From contig JAISJN010000004.1 in the NCBI GenBank assembly GCA_031261505.1, forward strand, positions 124,001 through 188,000: DNA of 64,000 bases. Reading direction: 5' to 3'. The notes below the pieces were generated by a model that saw only the letters and a program-made list of their open reading frames with translations, ran no database searches and was not told where the DNA came from. The stretch comes from Clostridioides sp. (GTDB lineage: Bacteria; Bacillota; Clostridia; Peptostreptococcales; Peptostreptococcaceae). The translations under genes were made by a program, and so were the position numbers. Positions 53,938-62,323 of this stretch are shown here, piece by piece. Position 1 is the first letter of the stretch. Every line of letters begins with the position of its first letter.

Positions 53938-54398
53938 ATTCCTAGCGATATCGACTACAAAACGCATAAGGAACATGTAAAAGGCAATGAAGATAAAAAA
54001 TTAACGGCATTAGACTTCAAGTTGAGTACATGCTAATGCATTAAAAGTATTGCAAATAAATGTAATTTCGAATATACTGCAGGCAAGAAATGTGATGAAC
54101 GATTTTATGCTGATGATGGAAGACCAATTTATCCAGATAATGGAGGAGCTATTGGTAAACCAGAGAGAAAGACTTTAAGAATTGGCAAAATGATAGATAT
54201 GGGAGCGAAGTTGGAAAATTTGCAAGCCAAGTTGATACTAAGTTTAGCGAAGGAGCCTTGCCGAGAATTACAGATCTAAATGAATATCATAAGTATAGAG
54301 TTTTAAAGGATATAGATGAAGATAGTGGAAAAGTTGCTACGTGGCTTGGTCAAGATGGACTAGGGATACAATATAAGCTTGAAAATGATATTATATAG
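53926..54398 (+). pseudogene. TNT-type NAD glycohydrolase toxin C-terminus, decayed
   Basis: The frame DIDYKTHKEHV.. has a TAA at 54034 and then NEEDED-order TNT motifs: FYADDGRPIYPDNGG, GKPERKTLRIGKMID. A 4-bp loss near 54195 (ATAGATATGGG instead of a repeated GATA) shifts the frame, after which RYGSEVGKFASQVD, ALPRITDLNEYHKYRVLKDI and TWLGQDGLGIQYKL complete the TNT domain. Intact TNT domains hydrolyse NAD and kill competing or host cells when delivered by polymorphic toxins. No delivery part is present, so this is a detached cassette remnant. Confidence 0.75.
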
Positions 54399-54433
54399 TT
54401 GAAAGATAATGGATTTATTGAGGAGGAGTTTAA

Positions 54434-54700
54434 ATGAGAATTGCAAGATTGAAAGAATTATTAGATGAACACGGAATAAAGGATTATTTTTTACCACCAG
54501 AAAAGCATTGTTATTATGAGTCAGGAATAGGGATAAGAAAAGAAGATAATAGATATATCGTTTTAACAGAAGAACGATATATACCTTATGACATTTCATA
54601 TTATGATAGTGAAGAAGAAGCTGTAGAAGCATTTATTAATTTGGGGTTTAGTAAAGGAACAAAGTTTTATGAAACAGCAATGAAAGAATTAAACCAATAG
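54434..54700 (+). CDS. small protein following the TNT remnant, probable immunity gene
   Basis: An 88-residue protein with a GAGGAGGAG site, 35 bp after the toxin end. Paralogue of the protein at 51946. Toxin and immunity genes are typically adjacent in this order, so protection against the TNT toxin is the simplest guess. The reading frame has been kept although the toxin has decayed. Confidence 0.65.
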   Translation: MRIARLKELLDEHGIKDYFLPPEKHCYYESGIGIRKEDNRYIVLTEERYIPYDISYYDSEEEAVEAFINLGFSKGTKFYETAMKELNQ

Positions 54701-54809
54701 AAAGCACTTACAATTATAGGTACTTTCATTATGCACCAAACATGCTGTTCGGCATTAAAAGCAGCCAGGAATAATAGTCGACTCAGACTATAAACTGGAG
54801 GATTGAACA

Positions 54810-54848
54810 ATGAGCGAAAACAAATTAGTTAACAGCAGAACAGTATAG
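54810..54848 (+). pseudogene. gene start cut short before a repeat copy
   Basis: CTGGAGG and an ATG begin a 12-codon frame (MSENKLVNSRTV) that stops at TAG; nine bases later the dispersed repeat begins. It looks like a truncated gene start, perhaps lost with insertion or deletion at the repeat. Confidence 0.4.
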
Positions 54849-54854
54849 TTATAT

Positions 54855-54953
54855 AACTTGAGATAAATGTTCCCCACCTCTATAGGTGGCGGGTATTTAT
54901 CTCATTTCAGTGGGAGTCAAATCTACCACTGAAAGCGTTGAATCACCATTTAA
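54855..54953 (+). repeat. dispersed two-hairpin repeat, plus orientation
   Basis: AACTTGAGATAAATGT, a CCCACCTC-TATA-GGTGG inner stem, GTATTTATCTCATTTCAGTG, second hairpin closing CCACTGAAA, and the tail GCGTTGAATCACCATTTAAC. One of the copies closest to consensus. Confidence 0.85.
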
Positions 54954-54988
54954 CAGGCGAGGATTACACAGAGTAGAAAAATGTTATT

Positions 54989-55026
54989 AAAAAAATCACC
55001 CACTACATATATAGTGGGTGATTCTT
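54989..55026 (-). terminator. terminator of the cotE-like gene
   Basis: Perfect arms AATCACCCACTA/TAGTGGGTGATT; the minus-strand T-run is TTTTTTT. Confidence 0.93.
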
Positions 55027-57495
55027 TTAATTAGAAAATACTCCGTAGACGCCCTGGAGTTCATCTCTCAACGACTCAGGATCGTACATACCTCTGTAAA
55101 TAATATCAGCGAGTATATTGGCTTGGTCGTATGTGCTGGTCCAAGCGAATATCCCACCTAGACATCTGCTAAGAACATACTGGCTCTTCAAGAATAAAGA
55201 CAAGGCGTCATCAAATGACATCGCATAATCTCCGTTCAAAGTCAAATAAGGAACCAAAGCCTCTTGATCAAATCTATATTGGTAATTGTTCTTATTGATA
55301 TAATTTTCCCTAAGTTGATCGTAAGATCTGGTAGTACTCATTCCAAGTCGTCCGTAGAAAGGAACACCGAGAAGAATCTTCTCAGCTGGCATACCAGCCT
55401 TTATTAGGTTATTGACCATTCCATCTACGCTGTAGCCACCGAGGGATAGAGCTGATGGATATAGATTTGCTTGGTGTTTTCTGCCGTTAGCACCAGATTC
55501 ACCAGCGGTGAAGTCGTAGCTCATGAGGTTGAAATAATTAATTAGGGGAGCAATTTTTGCTATGTCGGCACTGTTTTTAATGTAGGCATTGTCGCCAGTT
55601 CCAGCGACACTTATCCATTTATTAGGGCCTAACACATCTCTAAGTGCTTTTAGAAGTAGGGTGAAGTTTTCTTTATCTGTAGGTCTGGCAACTATTCCAG
55701 CAGCGCCGCTACCTGGATATTCCCAGTCGATGTCTATACCGTCGATATTGTAATTTTTGATGAATTGATTTACTTCCCGTGCAAAGTTGTATCTAGAACT
55801 TGGTGTAAGAGCAGCATTTGAAAAACCGTCCGCGCCCCATCCACCAATAGCGGCAACAACCTTCAAATCAGGGTTCTCAGCCTTCAAATTGACCATCTGC
55901 CTCAAATAGCTAGGAGCAGGAACAGACAAGGTACCATTTGAATTAATCTCAACAAATGCGTATATCAAAACATCATTTAACTGAGGGTCTACATTAGTAG
56001 GATTACCCATAACATACTCGAGTACTATCCTATCCTGAATTGGACATTCCAAATCTTCGTTCATCACATTGTAAAGGTCGTCAATAGCAGGCCTCTTCGA
56101 TTTTTTCTTCTTTTTATTCTTGTGTTGAGCCAGTTGCTTATTGGCAATCTCCTTTACATCCTTCTTCGCATTAAAGTCGTAGTCTAGATTGCTCTCGTTA
56201 TACAGCTTCGTGTTGTCAACCGGTATACTCGAGTTACTCTTTTTAGGACCAGGACTGCCTGGATTTGGCATCGGTTTAGGAGGATGCGGTGGATGCGGAG
56301 GAACTGGAGGATGTGGTGGATGTGGCGGAACTGGAGGATGCGGTGGATAAGGTGGATGCGGTGGATGTGGTGGATGTGGTGGATAAGGTGGATGTGGTGG
56401 ATAAGGTGGATGCGGTGGATAAGGTGGATGCGGTGGTCTAGGTTTTGGTGGCTTAGGTTTTGGAGGGAACGGTGGTTTAGGTGGATGTGGTGGATGCGGT
56501 GGATAAGGTGGATGTGGTGGTCTAGGTTTTGGTGGCTTAGGTTTTGGTGGGAATGGTGGTTTAGGTGGATATGGTGGATGTGGTGGAACTGGTGGTCTTG
56601 GAGTAGTAGGTTTAGGAGTCGATGGCCTAGGCGTAGATTCCTGAGCTACTTCATTAGATTCCCTTTTCTTCTTATTCTTCTTCTTTTTGCCCTTGCTCTT
56701 CATTGAGAATCCAGCCCTATCCTCTTCATCCTCGTCTTCAGAGCTCCAAGGTGAAGTTTCAAATAAAGGAGAGTCTACTTCGTTTATTACCTCACTTTCA
56801 TTTATCAAATACGCATCTTCAGAAAGATTAGATGTTACATTATTTATAAGTTCGACTGCATCGTCTGGAACAAAACATAGGTACCAGTCCATCGAAGTAT
56901 AGTTGTCACTATAGTCCTCTATGCTTTGTTTTAATTCGGCGTATCTCTTAGGTTGAGGAAGTACCATTTGGCGTCCTTGAGTCCAATTTGCAGGAGTGTA
57001 CAGCCCACTTCTATCGGTAGCTTGGAGTGCGTCTACTATTCTAAGGATCTCAGGTATGTTTCTTCCAGTTGAGATAGGGTAGTATAGAATTGTCCTGAGT
57101 ATTTGATTGTCGTCTATTATAAATACAGATCTGACTGCGCAATCTTCACTCGGTTTTGACAACATACCGTAAGACCTAGAAATCCTAAGGTCCCTGTCCT
57201 CTATTATTGGAAATGGTATTTCGACATTCGTGTTCTGATATATATTGTATAGCCATGCTAAATGAGAATCGTTGCTGTTGTTATTTATGGCTATCAACTC
57301 AGTATTTCTATCTGTAAATTCATCGTGGAATTTAGTGAATTCTAGAAATTCTGTTGTACATACTGGCGAAAAATCTCCAGGGTGTGAGAATAGCACAACC
57401 CACCTTCCATAGTAGTCAGATAGTCTTAAATTTCCATTAGTTGAATTAGCCGTAAAATCGGGAGCTTTTGAACCCAAATTAGGCAAATTAGGCAT
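55027..57495 (-). CDS. cotE: CotE-like bifunctional peroxiredoxin-chitinase with proline-rich linker
   Basis: The 822-residue protein has a 1-Cys-type peroxiredoxin domain (residues 1-210; peroxidatic Cys46 in PGDFSPVCTTEF, Arg in AVRSVF near 128), an acidic then lysine-rich linker (about 235-285), a proline/histidine-rich repeat (about 290-425; PPHPPYPP and PKPPFPPKPK units), a second basic linker, and a GH18 domain (about 500-815) with catalytic DGIDIDWE near 590 and AAIGGWG near 550. Clostridioides difficile CotE, a spore-coat protein, has the same peroxiredoxin-chitinase order, at about 710 residues and without such a long repeat. It should reduce peroxides and cleave chitin or mucin-type glycans at the spore surface. 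Confidence 0.88.
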   Translation of the reverse strand: MPNLPNLGSKAPDFTANSTNGNLRLSDYYGRWVVLFSHPGDFSPVCTTEFLEFTKFHDEFTDRNTELIAINNNSNDSHLAWLYNIYQNTNVEIPFPIIEDRDLRISRSYGMLSKPSEDCAVRSVFIIDDNQILRTILYYPISTGRNIPEILRIVDALQATDRSGLYTPANWTQGRQMVLPQPKRYAELKQSIEDYSDNYTSMDWYLCFVPDDAVELINNVTSNLSEDAYLINESEVINEVDSPLFETSPWSSEDEDEEDRAGFSMKSKGKKKKNKKKRESNEVAQESTPRPSTPKPTTPRPPVPPHPPYPPKPPFPPKPKPPKPRPPHPPYPPHPPHPPKPPFPPKPKPPKPRPPHPPYPPHPPYPPHPPYPPHPPHPPHPPYPPHPPVPPHPPHPPVPPHPPHPPKPMPNPGSPGPKKSNSSIPVDNTKLYNESNLDYDFNAKKDVKEIANKQLAQHKNKKKKKSKRPAIDDLYNVMNEDLECPIQDRIVLEYVMGNPTNVDPQLNDVLIYAFVEINSNGTLSVPAPSYLRQMVNLKAENPDLKVVAAIGGWGADGFSNAALTPSSRYNFAREVNQFIKNYNIDGIDIDWEYPGSGAAGIVARPTDKENFTLLLKALRDVLGPNKWISVAGTGDNAYIKNSADIAKIAPLINYFNLMSYDFTAGESGANGRKHQANLYPSALSLGGYSVDGMVNNLIKAGMPAEKILLGVPFYGRLGMSTTRSYDQLRENYINKNNYQYRFDQEALVPYLTLNGDYAMSFDDALSLFLKSQYVLSRCLGGIFAWTSTYDQANILADIIYRGMYDPESLRDELQGVYGVFSN

Positions 57496-57694
57496 GTGAA
57501 TTCCTCCTTTTTATTTTGAATTTACAATATACTATTACAAAAGAGGCTTTTATGTTACTAAAAAAATTCGATTTTGATTGAAATTTGAAAAAAGTTTAAG
57601 ATATTTTTCAATAAGAATTGCTATTTTTCAACAAATTTGGTATCATAAAGAGTAATAATACATGTAGAAACTTACGATGTTTGGGGGGATTACG

Positions 57695-57973
57695 TTGAAA
57701 AGGGTATTGAAAATTTTTATTAAGTCAGCACTAATATGTTTTCCGATTACACTCGTGTTAGCAATTGCGAACTCGATTATGGGTGTATCAATCGGGCTTA
57801 ATTACTATTTCTCAATAGGACTTTTGGCTCAGATTGGATTGACATTTTGCCTTACAATTTGTAATGCACAAAAGATATTTGCTGGACATAAAGCTATTAA
57901 AAGACCCGTACGCAGAAGTGTTCCTCAAAGAAGTGCGTCGTCATCAACTATGGTTAGAAGAAAGATATCTTAG
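57695..57973 (+). CDS. small two-helix membrane protein
   Basis: A protein of about 92 residues with two membrane helices (about 8-30 and 38-58) and a basic, serine-rich tail. TTG 57695 has GGGGGG 9 bases upstream; the ATG at 57677 lies before that site. Unrecognised. It is divergent from the cotE-like gene and followed by a repeat copy. Confidence 0.6.
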   Translation: MKRVLKIFIKSALICFPITLVLAIANSIMGVSIGLNYYFSIGLLAQIGLTFCLTICNAQKIFAGHKAIKRPVRRSVPQRSASSSTMVRRKIS

Positions 57974-58002
57974 GAAGTACGATGGGATCAACAGGCATTA
58001 TA

Positions 58003-58095
58003 TTGAGAAATATACCCGAAACCCCTATAGGTGGTGGAATAGTTCTCATTTCAGTGGAGTAAAATCCACCACAGAAAGAGTTGAATCATCATTTA
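58003..58095 (+). repeat. dispersed two-hairpin repeat, plus orientation
   Basis: TTGAGAAATATACCC, CCCCTATAGGTGGTGG, GTTCTCATTTCAGTGGAG, TCCACCACAGAAAG and the tail AGTTGAATCATCATTTAG. It is 30 bp after the small membrane-protein stop. Confidence 0.75.
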
Positions 58096-58130
58096 GTCGC
58101 ACTTTAGCGAATTGGAATACAATATTTAAT

Positions 58131-58177
58131 AAAAAAGCTGACCTTCAAATAAATATAGATTTTGGGGGCTTTTTTTA
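58131..58177 (+). terminator. terminator
   Basis: AAAAAAGC..CC pairs with GG..GCTTTTTTT, downstream of the repeat copy. Confidence 0.65.
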
Positions 58178-58258
58178 TGTTATAATAAAAACTAGGATGC
58201 AGTAGGAGTATAATAATTTATGTTGAACATATATTATAGTATAGATAATATTGCAAAT

Positions 58259-58346
58259 GCGAGATATTTAACTACAGTGATATGTCGGTTTCATATTTCT
58301 AGTTTCGATGAGGACAAATCCTTTATTGAAAACGTTGAATCATTGA
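58259..58346 (+). repeat. degenerate dispersed repeat copy
   Basis: Only traces of the first stem remain (GAGATATTT, ATATTTCT); the second part (GAGGACAAATCC loop) and the tail AAAACGTTGAATCATTGAA are readable. It ends about 15 bp before the next start codon. Confidence 0.45.
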
Positions 58347-58361
58347 ATTGGAGAGATTTAT

Positions 58362-59750
58362 ATGGAAATCAAAAAAATAATCGATGAATGTATGGGCTAC
58401 GTTGAAAGGTACAGTAAGATAATAGTGAAGTTTTCTCTATCAGCCTTGGGTGTGATAGTCCTAGTTATGGTTATACTATTGAATAAAAACACAGGGGTAA
58501 GGGCAGAGTCAAAGCTGCTGTTGGATAATATTGAAAACAAGCAATATTCAGTTGCTATAGACTATTACGAAAACATAGAAAAAAAGTTATCGGGAGCGAA
58601 GAGAGAAAAGTTCAATAGGACTATTTCGACTAAGATAAACAAGTTTCTGATCGCAAATGGAGACAAATACATATCGGGAGAATTATCTAAAGAGCAGTTC
58701 ATAAATCTAATTAATACAATAAACGCTCTCAATGGATTGGACATAAATAAAACAGACATAATAAATCAAGCAAAGAGGGTTGCAGATGTGTACGAAAACG
58801 ACAAAATAGACTATGATGTCGCTATTTCGTATATAAATTCTGTGTCTATTCTCACTGATGTGAATGGAAAGCTAGATAAATGTAAAAAAGATATAGAGAC
58901 ATTTAAGGAGTCGAGGGAAATATTTAAACTCGGTCAGGCAAATCAAGAGGCAAAGAAGTATTTTGAAGCGATAGAAAACTACAACAAGGTAGTAAAATCG
59001 GACAAAGCGTACTACGATTTAGCACAAAAAGAGAAAAAAGAATGTATTGATAAGATGTACGACCATTATATAAAATTGGCAGAAGCCAATAATAAAGACG
59101 GAGAATATGAATCTTCACTGATGTATGTAGGTTATTTAAAACCATACTATACGGATGATGCAAAGCTTCAAAATCTTGAAAAAGAATGTCAGGGAAATAT
59201 GAAATTATACACAATGTCAAATGAGGATATAATAAATAGGGTTTCTAAAGAAAGCAATATACCGGCAGATGAATTGTCTGTGGAATCTCTTTCTCAAATG
59301 ATAGGTGACGATAAATACTACTATGCAGAGGTTTACAGAGATAAGAAACTTATAAACGAAGTACTTATACAGGCAGAAACAAAAAAAATATATTCTTATA
59401 AATATGAAAAGAAAGACTACGATGTAGACTATGGAAGCGGATATTTTATGATAGATGAAAATGGAAGCTATAAATTTAGTATTTCAGAGGATAACGCAAA
59501 AAAATTAGTTGAAAAGAGACTTGTCGAAAAAAATGTGAAGTATAAAAAACTGGATTTTGTAGATGAAGAAGAGGCAGATAAGAGAATTGGATCTACGAAG
59601 AAAGTAGAGGACATTTTAAAGGATGAAAAAAATATTTACTACTATATAAGGGTAAATAAGGGATTTTTTAAAGAAAAAGACATTTTGGTGGTTAATATTT
59701 ATACGAAAATGATTTACAATATAAGTAATGGGGAAGAAACAGAATATTAA
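58362..59750 (+). CDS. membrane-anchored helical-repeat protein, unknown
   Basis: The 462-residue protein has a membrane helix at about 23-41, a long extracytoplasmic helical region with TPR-like pairs (QANQEAKKYFEAIENYNKVV near 192, SSLMYVGYLKPYY near 250) and a C-terminal alpha/beta part with repeated tyrosines resembling PepSY-type folds (AEVYRDKKLINEVLIQAETK). Not assigned to a family. TTGGAGAG precedes the ATG. The next gene, a VanW protein, follows 155 bp downstream. Confidence 0.65.
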   Translation: MEIKKIIDECMGYVERYSKIIVKFSLSALGVIVLVMVILLNKNTGVRAESKLLLDNIENKQYSVAIDYYENIEKKLSGAKREKFNRTISTKINKFLIANGDKYISGELSKEQFINLINTINALNGLDINKTDIINQAKRVADVYENDKIDYDVAISYINSVSILTDVNGKLDKCKKDIETFKESREIFKLGQANQEAKKYFEAIENYNKVVKSDKAYYDLAQKEKKECIDKMYDHYIKLAEANNKDGEYESSLMYVGYLKPYYTDDAKLQNLEKECQGNMKLYTMSNEDIINRVSKESNIPADELSVESLSQMIGDDKYYYAEVYRDKKLINEVLIQAETKKIYSYKYEKKDYDVDYGSGYFMIDENGSYKFSISEDNAKKLVEKRLVEKNVKYKKLDFVDEEEADKRIGSTKKVEDILKDEKNIYYYIRVNKGFFKEKDILVVNIYTKMIYNISNGEETEY

Positions 59751-59905
59751 TGTAGTTAGCAAGTTGACAGAAGATTGAAATTAGATGCAGAAATACAAAA
59801 TAAAGAAATGCAAAAATGTAAGAACTACAGAAATTTAGAAGTTTGTAAGAAAAATTGAATATAAGAGTGAAGAATCGCAATTTACAAAAGGTAAAGGAGT
59901 ATGTT

Positions 59906-61372
59906 ATGGAAGAGAAAACTAAGAAGATACTGATGCTGGCCGGAGCTATCGTGGTTGCGATCGCGATTGTATTTGTCGGCGTCATGACAGTACAGGTAAA
60001 GGGAAGTAAAATTGTAAAAAATACCTCTGTAGACGGTGTGAATTTAGGGGGAATGACCAAAGAAGAAGCAAAGAAGGAACTTGGTGCAAAATACAAGTTG
60101 AAAGATATGAAATGCAGCTATGATGGGAAGACGTGGAATCTTACACCAGAACAAATAGATTTATCGTACGATCCTAATAAGACTGTGGAAAATGCATTCC
60201 AAGTCAACCGTAGCGCTGGATTTTTCTCTAATTTAAAGAAGACTATCGCATCTGATTTTGGAAGAAAAAACAAGGTAGTACCAGCCTTAAACTACGATCA
60301 AGCAAAGCTTACAGCTGAGCTAGAGAAGATGGCAAAGGAAATAGACAGAGATAAAAAGGATGCATATGTAGACATAAAAGACGAAAAAATTACTATTGTA
60401 GATGAGGTAAGTGGTCAAAAACTCAATCTACTAGGTAGCGAAGATATCATGAAGAAGAACATGGAAAAGGCAAAATTCGAGAGTAAATTGGTTGTTGATG
60501 TCGTAAAGGCGGATATTACAAAAGAAGACTTAAAAACTATAAACACTAAGCTTGGTGGATATACTACTACGTTCTCAACAGGACAGGTAAGTAGAAGTAA
60601 AAACATAGAGATAGCAGCGAATTCGTTAAACAATGTAATAATTAAGCCTGGGGAAACATTCTCATTTAACAATACGACAGGCAAGAGGTCAAAGGCAAAT
60701 GGGTATAAGAGCGCTCCAGTAATCGAAAATGGAGAAATGAAACAGGATTACGGCGGTGGAGTATGCCAGGTGTCATCCACTCTTTATAACTCAGTACTTT
60801 ACTCAGGTGTAGATATAGTAAATGTCAAAAACCACACCATACCATCTCACTATGTACCAAAGGGAAGAGATGCTACAGTGGCAGACAGTGGAATAGACTT
60901 CCTGTTCAAAAACAGTTATAAAACGCCAATAGTGATAAAGGCGTATGTAAGCGGTGGTGCAATCCATACATCTATATATGGAAATGACGCGGATAAAAAG
61001 AATGTAGATATAACAACAAGTCTAGTAGGGTCTTCATCAGCGGGATCTAAGAAGGTGAATGATCCAACACTACCAGTTGGAACAACAAAGGTAGACAAGA
61101 ATCCAAGAAGTTCGTATTCAGTTTTGACTTATAGAATATTTAAAGACGAAAAGGGAAATGTTGTAAAGAAAGAAAAAGTGGCGTCATCTTACTATCCTAA
61201 GAAAGAAGGGGTAATACTAGTTGGTACTATGCAGGTACAGCCTAAACCACAGACACCATCTAAACCTTCAAACGATGGAGGGGGATCTAATTCTGGAGGA
61301 GGCTCAGGTTCTGGAGGAGATTCAGGAGCGTCAACTCCACCAAGTTCAGAAGGTGGAGGAGAAAGTGAGTAA
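59906..61372 (+). CDS. VanW-family surface protein with YoaR-type and G5-like domains
   Basis: A 488-residue protein anchored by an N-terminal helix (about 8-30), with a putative peptidoglycan-binding YoaR-like domain (about 40-215), the VanW domain (about 225-370; GGGVCQVSSTLYNSV near 290), a G5-like segment (TYRIFKDEKGNVVKKEKV near 410) and a Gly/Ser-rich tail. VanW proteins accompany vancomycin clusters but their function is unknown. ATG 59906 is used because AAAGGAG precedes it; an ATG at 59855 would add 17 residues without a site. Confidence 0.88.
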   Translation: MEEKTKKILMLAGAIVVAIAIVFVGVMTVQVKGSKIVKNTSVDGVNLGGMTKEEAKKELGAKYKLKDMKCSYDGKTWNLTPEQIDLSYDPNKTVENAFQVNRSAGFFSNLKKTIASDFGRKNKVVPALNYDQAKLTAELEKMAKEIDRDKKDAYVDIKDEKITIVDEVSGQKLNLLGSEDIMKKNMEKAKFESKLVVDVVKADITKEDLKTINTKLGGYTTTFSTGQVSRSKNIEIAANSLNNVIIKPGETFSFNNTTGKRSKANGYKSAPVIENGEMKQDYGGGVCQVSSTLYNSVLYSGVDIVNVKNHTIPSHYVPKGRDATVADSGIDFLFKNSYKTPIVIKAYVSGGAIHTSIYGNDADKKNVDITTSLVGSSSAGSKKVNDPTLPVGTTKVDKNPRSSYSVLTYRIFKDEKGNVVKKEKVASSYYPKKEGVILVGTMQVQPKPQTPSKPSNDGGGSNSGGGSGSGGDSGASTPPSSEGGGESE

Positions 61373-61457
61373 TTAAGTAATTGATGTCGTATATAGATAT
61401 ACAGCAGAATAATAAAGTATGAAGACGCAGTAAATGTAGGCATTAGGAGGTGGTACT

Positions 61458-62048
61458 ATGAATCTCAATAATATAACTAATTATATTCAGAGTATATGTG
61501 AGAATATTTCTAATGTATTAGATGTAGATGTTACCTTGGTGACAAATGATTTAACTAGAATAGCAGGTACAGGAGTTTTTAAGTCTAAGATAGGCGAGTC
61601 TATAAATGAAGACTCAGCATACTCAGAGGTACTGAAAACAGGAGAATCATATCTAATAGTCAAGGAATTAGACGAGAAATGCAGTAACTGTACCTCTCGT
61701 GCGTTTTGCAAGGAATTAGCAGATATATGCACTCCTGTAAGCCTTGAAGGTGAAATTTTAGGAGTGCTGGGAATAGCGGCTTTTAGTGAAGAGCAAAAGA
61801 ATAACCTGCTCACGAAGGATAAGGAACTTACGCAGTTTGTAAAGAGTATGTCCGACCTTATATCTTTCAAATTGTACGATATGTACGACCAAGAGATAAA
61901 GACGATGTCCAGTGTGGAGAAAGAAACAATTGAAAAGGCGATAAAGAAGTATGGAAACAACACCGAGGGAATGAAGAAGGTCGCAGAAGCACTAAGTATA
62001 GGTATTGCGACGCTTTATAGAAAAGTAAAAAAATATAACTTGAGATAA
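61458..62048 (+). CDS. GAF-like sensor fused to Fis-type HTH, no AAA+ core
   Basis: The 196-residue protein has a GAF/PAS-like sensor (about 5-135) with a cysteine cluster CSNCTSRAFCKELADIC near 84-100, and a C-terminal HTH_8 (about 155-195; EALSIGIATLYRKVKKYNL) typical of sigma-54 enhancer-binding proteins. The ATPase core between these parts in such regulators is absent, so it cannot remodel sigma-54 polymerase itself. The four Cys could bind Fe-S or metal. The last two sense codons and the stop (TTG AGA TAA) lie in the first bases of a dispersed repeat. GGAGGTGG precedes the ATG. Confidence 0.78.
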   Translation: MNLNNITNYIQSICENISNVLDVDVTLVTNDLTRIAGTGVFKSKIGESINEDSAYSEVLKTGESYLIVKELDEKCSNCTSRAFCKELADICTPVSLEGEILGVLGIAAFSEEQKNNLLTKDKELTQFVKSMSDLISFKLYDMYDQEIKTMSSVEKETIEKAIKKYGNNTEGMKKVAEALSIGIATLYRKVKKYNLR

Positions 62049-62231
62049 ATGTCCCCCACCGCACAGGTGGCGGGCATAAATCTCATTTCAGTGGAGGTAA
62101 AATCCCCCACTGAAATCGTTGAATCAACATTTAACTTGAGATAAATGTTCACACACAGCACAGGTGTAGGGCATAAATCTTATTTCAGGTGGAGTTAAAT
62201 CCACCACTGAAATAATTGAATCACCATTTAA
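62040..62231 (+). repeat. tandem pair of dispersed two-hairpin repeats (reference copies)
   Basis: Two head-to-tail units of 96 bp (62040-62135, 62136-62231). Unit layout: TTGAGATAAATG, a CCACC-loop-GGTGG inner stem, CATAAATCTCATTTCAGTGG closing the first hairpin and opening the second, a GGTAAAATCC loop, CCACTGAAAT closing the second, and the tail GTTGAATCAACATTTAAC. The tail of one runs straight into the head of the next. The 92 bp after the pair hold a hairpin AGGGGGCAGA/TCTGTTCCT and the site for the next gene. Confidence 0.9.
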
Positions 62232-62323
62232 TATAAAAGGATGAGAAGTATAGGGGGCAGATCGAAAATTTCGGGTCTGTTCCTATTGCGTTCAAAGGCG
62301 ATTTAAGATTTAGCATTTAAGGA

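Noticed and set aside
56284-56706. Long plus-strand open frame rich in Trp, Arg and Met opposite the cotE-like gene
   Set aside because: It is the complement of the Pro/His tandem-repeat linker; repeats keep several frames open, and it has no ribosome site.
57864-58205. 113-codon frame overlapping the small membrane protein and a repeat copy
   Set aside because: It runs through the dispersed repeat and a terminator, with no start site.
62040-62231. CRISPR array
   Set aside because: Only two units, tandem without spacers, and the same unit is scattered singly through the window.
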